DNA of 64,000 nt, from positions 558,001-622,000 of the forward strand of contig NZ_HF545617.1 in the NCBI RefSeq assembly GCF_000723465.1, in the 5' to 3' direction. This DNA is from Ruminococcus bicirculans (ex Wegman et al. 2014). GTDB taxonomy: Bacteria > Bacillota > Clostridia > Oscillospirales > Ruminococcaceae. Numbering within the stretch: the stretch's first letter is position 1; each line of letters begins with the position of its first letter. A program made the position numbers and the translations under genes. Under the pieces are notes generated by a model. That model was given only the letters and a program-made list of their open reading frames with translations, made no database searches and was not told where the DNA came from. Shown here piece after piece: positions 60,780 through 64,000 of the stretch.

Positions 60780-60822
60780 AAACGCTAATTTTGTGATAAG
60801 TAACAAAGGAGATGATTGAATT

Positions 60823-61524
60823 TTGGATATTTTGGATAGAATAACTATGCTTTTAGGCAATCGAGAGCAAAAAGAATTGACTAATTACCTGAAATTAAAT
60901 AATGTTGCTTTTTCAGAATGGAAGTCTGGGAAAAGCAAATCATATAGAAAATATCTAATTGAAATTGCTGAATTTTTTGATGTTTCAATAGATTACCTTG
61001 TTTACGGCAAAGAAAAAAGCTCACTAGCGGAACAGTTGACCGCTGATGAGCAGGAGTTACTTACATATTATAAGGAATTAGATTTAATGAAAAAGGGTCA
61101 AGTCCTCGAACGTGCCAAGGTCCTTTTTGAGCAGTCAAAAATACCATTAAAAGAGCTTGAAAACAGTGTTTTCATAGAGTACTATTCGTTGCCTGTCAGT
61201 GCCGGAACTGGCGTTGATCTGGATGGCTGCGAAAAAGGTATGTTGGAGGTTAAGAAAACGCAGCTCACTCTTGAGGCTAATTTTGCTCTAAGAGTGTCTG
61301 GCAACAGCATGGAGCCTGTATTCCACGACGGAGACGTAGTTCTGATAGCCTCGCAGCCATCTGTTGAGATCGGCGAGATAGGCATTTTTATACTTAACGG
61401 GGAAGGATTTATAAAGAAGTTCGGCGGAGATCGCTTGATTTCCCTTAACCCGGATTATGATGATATTCCGCTGCATGATTATGATAGTATCTATTGCCGG
61501 GGAAAGGTTATTGGAACTGTATGA
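60823..61524 (+). CDS. LexA/CI-type autocleaving phage repressor
   Basis: 233 residues from TTG 60823 (AAAGGAG upstream). XRE-like DNA-binding domain (1-65) with FSEWKSGKSKSYRKY; the S24 peptidase domain has the cleavage site A127-G128 (VSAGTG), S162 (GNSMEP) and K198 or K199 (FIKKF), spacing equal to LexA. RecA-stimulated self-cleavage would induce the phage. Divergent from the early operon across a 192-base operator region. Only phage gene besides the moron on the plus strand. Confidence 0.93.
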   Translation: MDILDRITMLLGNREQKELTNYLKLNNVAFSEWKSGKSKSYRKYLIEIAEFFDVSIDYLVYGKEKSSLAEQLTADEQELLTYYKELDLMKKGQVLERAKVLFEQSKIPLKELENSVFIEYYSLPVSAGTGVDLDGCEKGMLEVKKTQLTLEANFALRVSGNSMEPVFHDGDVVLIASQPSVEIGEIGIFILNGEGFIKKFGGDRLISLNPDYDDIPLHDYDSIYCRGKVIGTV

Positions 61525-61607
61525 TATAAAAATATGAAACTAAGCAACTTGTGCTTGATCTTCCGACTGTAGTGATTGTTCGAGCCGCACAGTGGGACAT
61601 TGATAAG

Positions 61608-61631
61608 TTAATGGGAACTAGTTCCCATTAA
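61608..61631. repeat. perfect 24-bp palindrome
   Basis: TTAATGGGAACT followed by its exact complement. Between the repressor stop and its terminator, about 370 bases from the phage end. Could be a regulator or transposase enhancer site. No gene is seen in 61525-62001. Confidence 0.7.
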
Positions 61632-61809
61632 TCGAATTTTTAGTTCCTATATTCCCGTATAAAATATGGAAATCTTTCAATGAGATTTTTCAATTGAACA
61701 TTCAAACTATTTTATAAACGTTATAGCTTTAAAATGCGTAAATACGCTGTTTTGTGACAATTTTAAAATTTGAAAACAGTTCTAAAACGTTCTAAAAAGG
61801 TAAAATTTA

Positions 61810-61857
61810 AAGGTCTTAAAATGCTTTTAAAATTGCATTTTAAGACCTTATTTTTTT
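61810..61857 (+). terminator. repressor terminator
   Basis: A perfect 15-base stem (61810-61824 with 61835-61849), then ATTTTTTT. About 285 bases after the repressor stop, leaving a long 3' untranslated stretch. Confidence 0.85.
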
Positions 61858-61904
61858 GACATTCAATTTTCTTATCCGCAAAGCACGTCAACTTTTTGCA
61901 TATT

Positions 61905-62001
61905 CAAACCGCCGCATTTGCGCCACTTTCGTGGGTTTTCTATGCTAATTCCGAGTTATTCCGCATTTTTGCGTTTTTCGGATTTTGCGTGGCGAGCAAC
62001 A
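61905..62001. promoter_or_regulatory. left-end transposase binding region
   Basis: Inward from the end: TGTTGCTCGCCACGCAAAATCC, then GAAAAACGCAAAAATGCGG and a more distant GTGGCGCAAATGCGGCGG. The terminal 22 bases align with the other end; the inner copies are diverged subsites expected for a MuA-like protein. Confidence 0.65.
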
Positions 62002-62006
62002 ATATC
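62002..62006 (+). repeat. target-site duplication, copy 2 (ATATC)
   Basis: ATATC immediately after the phage end ...GCAACA; same five bases as 32059-32063. Confidence 0.9.
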
Positions 62007-62435
62007 CTCCTTGCTTGCAAAAATATTTACAAGATTTCTAAGCTTTTGCGCGTCATACGGAGAAAAATCAATGTGAATATGAATTCCTGTGGACTCGTTG
62101 CAAATGCCTCCGCTTCGGCGAATAGAACGAACGACCTCCTGAAGCGTCGGCATATCCTCGTATTCCAGAATCGGAGTTACAAGCTCCACAGAATACAGCT
62201 TTGAAGCCGAAGAGCCGTTCTTCGTTGTACATCGTATACTTGCGTCGGACATGATCTTCCATGTTCTGTTTTTACTGTCTTTAACATCATATCTGTCATA
62301 ACTGCCGCCGTAATGCTCCGGCGAACCGCCCAAAACCTTTGCCACCGCCTTTGCCGCTGACGATCTTGTTAAGCCGGTGCATTCAATTTCAACTCCGTAA
62401 CGTTGGTTTTTTATTCCCTCAAAATTTTTCGCCAT
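62002..62435 (-). pseudogene. amidoligase, 5' fragment (split by prophage)
   Basis: Starts ATG 62435 behind GAGGTGA and reads MAKNFEGIKNQRYGVEIECT up to ASKED at the phage junction (62002); after that the frame runs 15 codons into phage DNA. Contains the nucleotide-binding type strand STGIHIHIDFSP of Amidoligase_2 enzymes, which join a carboxylate to an amine using ATP. Combined with 31407-32058 it gives a complete 361-residue protein. Inactivated by the insertion. Confidence 0.92.
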
Positions 62436-62456
62436 TTAATTTTCACCTCGTTTCCG

Positions 62457-62491
62457 AAAAAAACAGCCTGCAGATTTCTCCGCAAGCTGTT
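62457..62491 (-). terminator. terminator of recombinase gene
   Basis: Minus strand AACAGC/GCTGTT stem with inner TTGCGGAG/CTGCAG pairing, followed by T7. It lies only 21 bases before the amidoligase ATG, so that gene needs read-through. Confidence 0.75.
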
Positions 62492-62497
62492 TTCACA

Positions 62498-64000
62498 TTA
62501 TTCAATTTCCGTTCTGACTTCATACCCGCCCTTGAAGATCACCAGTATTTCGGTTTTACTTAAGACTTTTACACATTCGATGAGCTTTCTGATCAACACA
62601 TTATCAAAGGTTTCCAACTCGAATTTTTCATGCTCTATCATGTCCGTGATCTTATCAAGCTTTTGCTGAGTTTCGGCAGAAGTTTTATTCTGCGATTTGA
62701 GCATTTCCAATCGTTCGCTTAACTCTTGTTCCTCGGCATAAAGCTTTGCAAACTCACTGTCAAGCTTGTCCTCGTCACAGCCGCCGGAAACTATCAGTCC
62801 GACCAGATCCGTTCTTGCTTGGTCGATCTCTTTCAGTCGCTTTTCAATCGAAAGTATTTCCTCCTGCCCCTGGCACTCCAACACCGATCCGATATTAGCT
62901 TTTAATATCCGAACAATATCGTCACGGCAGGAATAGTAGTTATTTATCGAACGAATAATTCCACGGTGCAGGTTTTCTTCCTTGATCGTAGGCGAATCGG
63001 GGCAGTATTTTTTACCGTGTTCCAGACGGCTGATACACCGCCAGACCACTTGCTTTTTCCCGTTTTTTGTCCATATTCTGCGCCTGTACGGAGTTCCGCA
63101 ATTTCCGCATATCAACAATTCGGACAATGCATATTTTCCACTGTATTTTCCTTGCTCTGTTTTGGTATGATCGGATATTTTTCTTTTTGAACTTCGCCTT
63201 GCAATTTCCTGCTGTACTCGGTTAAAGGTATCACGATCGATTATGGGAGTATGATGATCTGTAATAAGATACATCGGGCGCTCTCCGTTATTTTTCACAA
63301 CTTTGTGTGTAATGCAATCGACCGTGAAAGTTTTTTGCAAAAGTGCATCTCCCACATACTTCTCATTTTTCAGAATTCTCTGAATTTCACCCTTAGACCA
63401 CTCACTTTTACCAGTTGCGGTAATTCTTTTTTGATTCATTAAGGTCTGAGCGATGTTATGTAAGGTATATCCGTCAAGATAAAGACTGAAGATCAACCGT
63501 ACAGTTTCAGCCTCATTGGGAACTATCTCCGGCTTGCCGTCTGCACCTTTTTTGTAACCCAGCAGATATTTATACTGAAAGGACACCTTGCCCTCACGGT
63601 AGGCTTTTTCCTTTCCCCATGAAACATTTTTGCTTATGGATTCACTTTCAGCCTGTGCGAATGAACCGTACAAAGCAATCATAAACTCGCTTGTCATTGT
63701 CAGCGTGTTTATGTTTTCCTTTTCAAAAATCACGCCAATACCCAAGTCTTTAAGCTGTCGAACATATTCAAGGCAATCCACCGTATTTCGGGCAAATCTT
63801 GAAATTGATTTCGTTATCACAAGGTCGATCTTTTTGTTTTTGCACATTCTTATCATTCGGTTAAACTCTGTCCTTTTCTTTGTCTGAGTTCCGCTGATCC
63901 CTTCGTCGGCAAAAACTCCGGCAAGCGTCCATTCCTTTTTTCGGTTGATCAAATCGGTGTAATAGGCGATCTGTACCTGATATGAATTCTGCTGTTCCTC
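62498..64000 (-). CDS. large serine recombinase (partial)
   Basis: 500 codons visible; the N-terminus, with the catalytic Ser, lies beyond the right edge. From the edge: resolvase domain (VFADEGISGTQTKKRTEFNR, TKSISRFARNTVDCLEYVRQ), recombinase domain (about 150-260), a zinc ribbon (CGNCGTPYRRRIW with the later Cys pair in CISRLEHGKKYC), then a coiled coil (SIEKRLKEIDQ... EEQELSERLEMLKSQ) to the end at 62498. Integrates and excises a mobile element; probably that carrying the amidoligase cluster. Confidence 0.92.
   Translation of the reverse strand, partial: EEQQNSYQVQIAYYTDLINRKKEWTLAGVFADEGISGTQTKKRTEFNRMIRMCKNKKIDLVITKSISRFARNTVDCLEYVRQLKDLGIGVIFEKENINTLTMTSEFMIALYGSFAQAESESISKNVSWGKEKAYREGKVSFQYKYLLGYKKGADGKPEIVPNEAETVRLIFSLYLDGYTLHNIAQTLMNQKRITATGKSEWSKGEIQRILKNEKYVGDALLQKTFTVDCITHKVVKNNGERPMYLITDHHTPIIDRDTFNRVQQEIARRSSKRKISDHTKTEQGKYSGKYALSELLICGNCGTPYRRRIWTKNGKKQVVWRCISRLEHGKKYCPDSPTIKEENLHRGIIRSINNYYSCRDDIVRILKANIGSVLECQGQEEILSIEKRLKEIDQARTDLVGLIVSGGCDEDKLDSEFAKLYAEEQELSERLEMLKSQNKTSAETQQKLDKITDMIEHEKFELETFDNVLIRKLIECVKVLSKTEILVIFKGGYEVRTEIE

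Larger units (their letters stand above)
32064..62001 (-). mobile_element. complete Mu-like transposable prophage
   Basis: 29,938 bases. Both ends begin TG inward and align over 22 bases (TGnTGnTnGnCAnGCAAAATCC), with a five-base duplication outside. Content from the repressor end (62001) to 32064: LexA-like repressor, early regulators, structured RNA, MuA-like transposase, MuB-like ATPase, gp16-like protein, Mor-like activator, packaging, head and siphovirus-type tail genes, lysis genes, adenine methylase. All essential modules seem intact, so it may be inducible. Confidence 0.95.

Noticed and set aside
32064-62001. Retron, diversity-generating element, CRISPR array or restriction system in the prophage
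   Set aside because: No reverse transcriptase, no template/variable repeat pair, no spaced repeats, and the methylase has no partner nuclease.

Overview
The window looks like a chromosome segment of a gut or rumen clostridium of the Ruminococcus type (Bacillota, Oscillospiraceae). The reasons are moderate GC, strong AGGAGG ribosome sites with many TTG starts, TTGACA-17-TATAAT promoters, a clostridial 2[4Fe-4S] ferredoxin, an indolepyruvate oxidoreductase/phenylacetate-CoA ligase cluster and a Thr-rich secreted transglutaminase. The genus is inferred; no rRNA is present.

Layout. (1) 1-4196: the end of an integrative element (excisionase-like gene running off the left edge, XRE regulator, tyrosine integrase, ImmA-like protease, small genes, one with an in-frame stop) abutting the 3' end of tRNA-Ser(GCT). 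(2) 4197-30400: host chromosome. It holds two tRNA-Ser genes, an IS481-like insertion with a 26-bp direct repeat, ilvB-ilvN-ilvC, a sigma/anti-sigma-like pair, a galK-trmB operon, iorA-iorB-HD-paaK-ACT with a nearby ferredoxin, three cell-wall genes and gltB-gltD behind a leader with an intrinsic terminator. (3) 30594-64000: a second mobile region with a large serine recombinase (running off the right edge), an amidoligase, a gamma-glutamylcyclotransferase-like gene and a small gene. (4) Inside it, splitting the amidoligase gene, is a complete Mu-like transposable prophage of 29,938 bp (32064-62001), flanked by the 5-bp duplication ATATC. Removing the phage and one ATATC restores an in-frame amidoligase of 362 codons including the stop.

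The prophage reads mostly on the minus strand. A LexA-type self-cleaving repressor (plus strand) faces an early promoter. The early genes include a Ner-like regulator, MuA-like transposase (D271, D337, E389), MuB-like ATPase, gp16-like protein and a Mor-like activator. The late genes encode a gp27-like protein, a NusG paralogue, terminase, portal, a MuF capsid protein with a toxin-like C-terminus and an adjacent immunity candidate, scaffold, capsid, a long non-contractile tail, holin, GH25 lysozyme and an adenine methylase. A plus-strand gene with its own promoter and terminator (a moron) sits inside the tail operon.

The most unusual item is a stretch of about 700 bases (59038-59754) between the Ner-like gene and the transposase. 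It has no credible protein gene but contains at least fourteen nested or adjacent helices, including long-range ones, and a 41-base module at both ends. I read it as a large ornate phage non-coding RNA of the ROOL/GOLLD kind or a new class. Other points are the NusG paralogue together with several intrinsic terminators inside the late operon (an antitermination circuit), the capsid-toxin fusion, a cysteine-rich 54-residue microprotein and the gltB leader.
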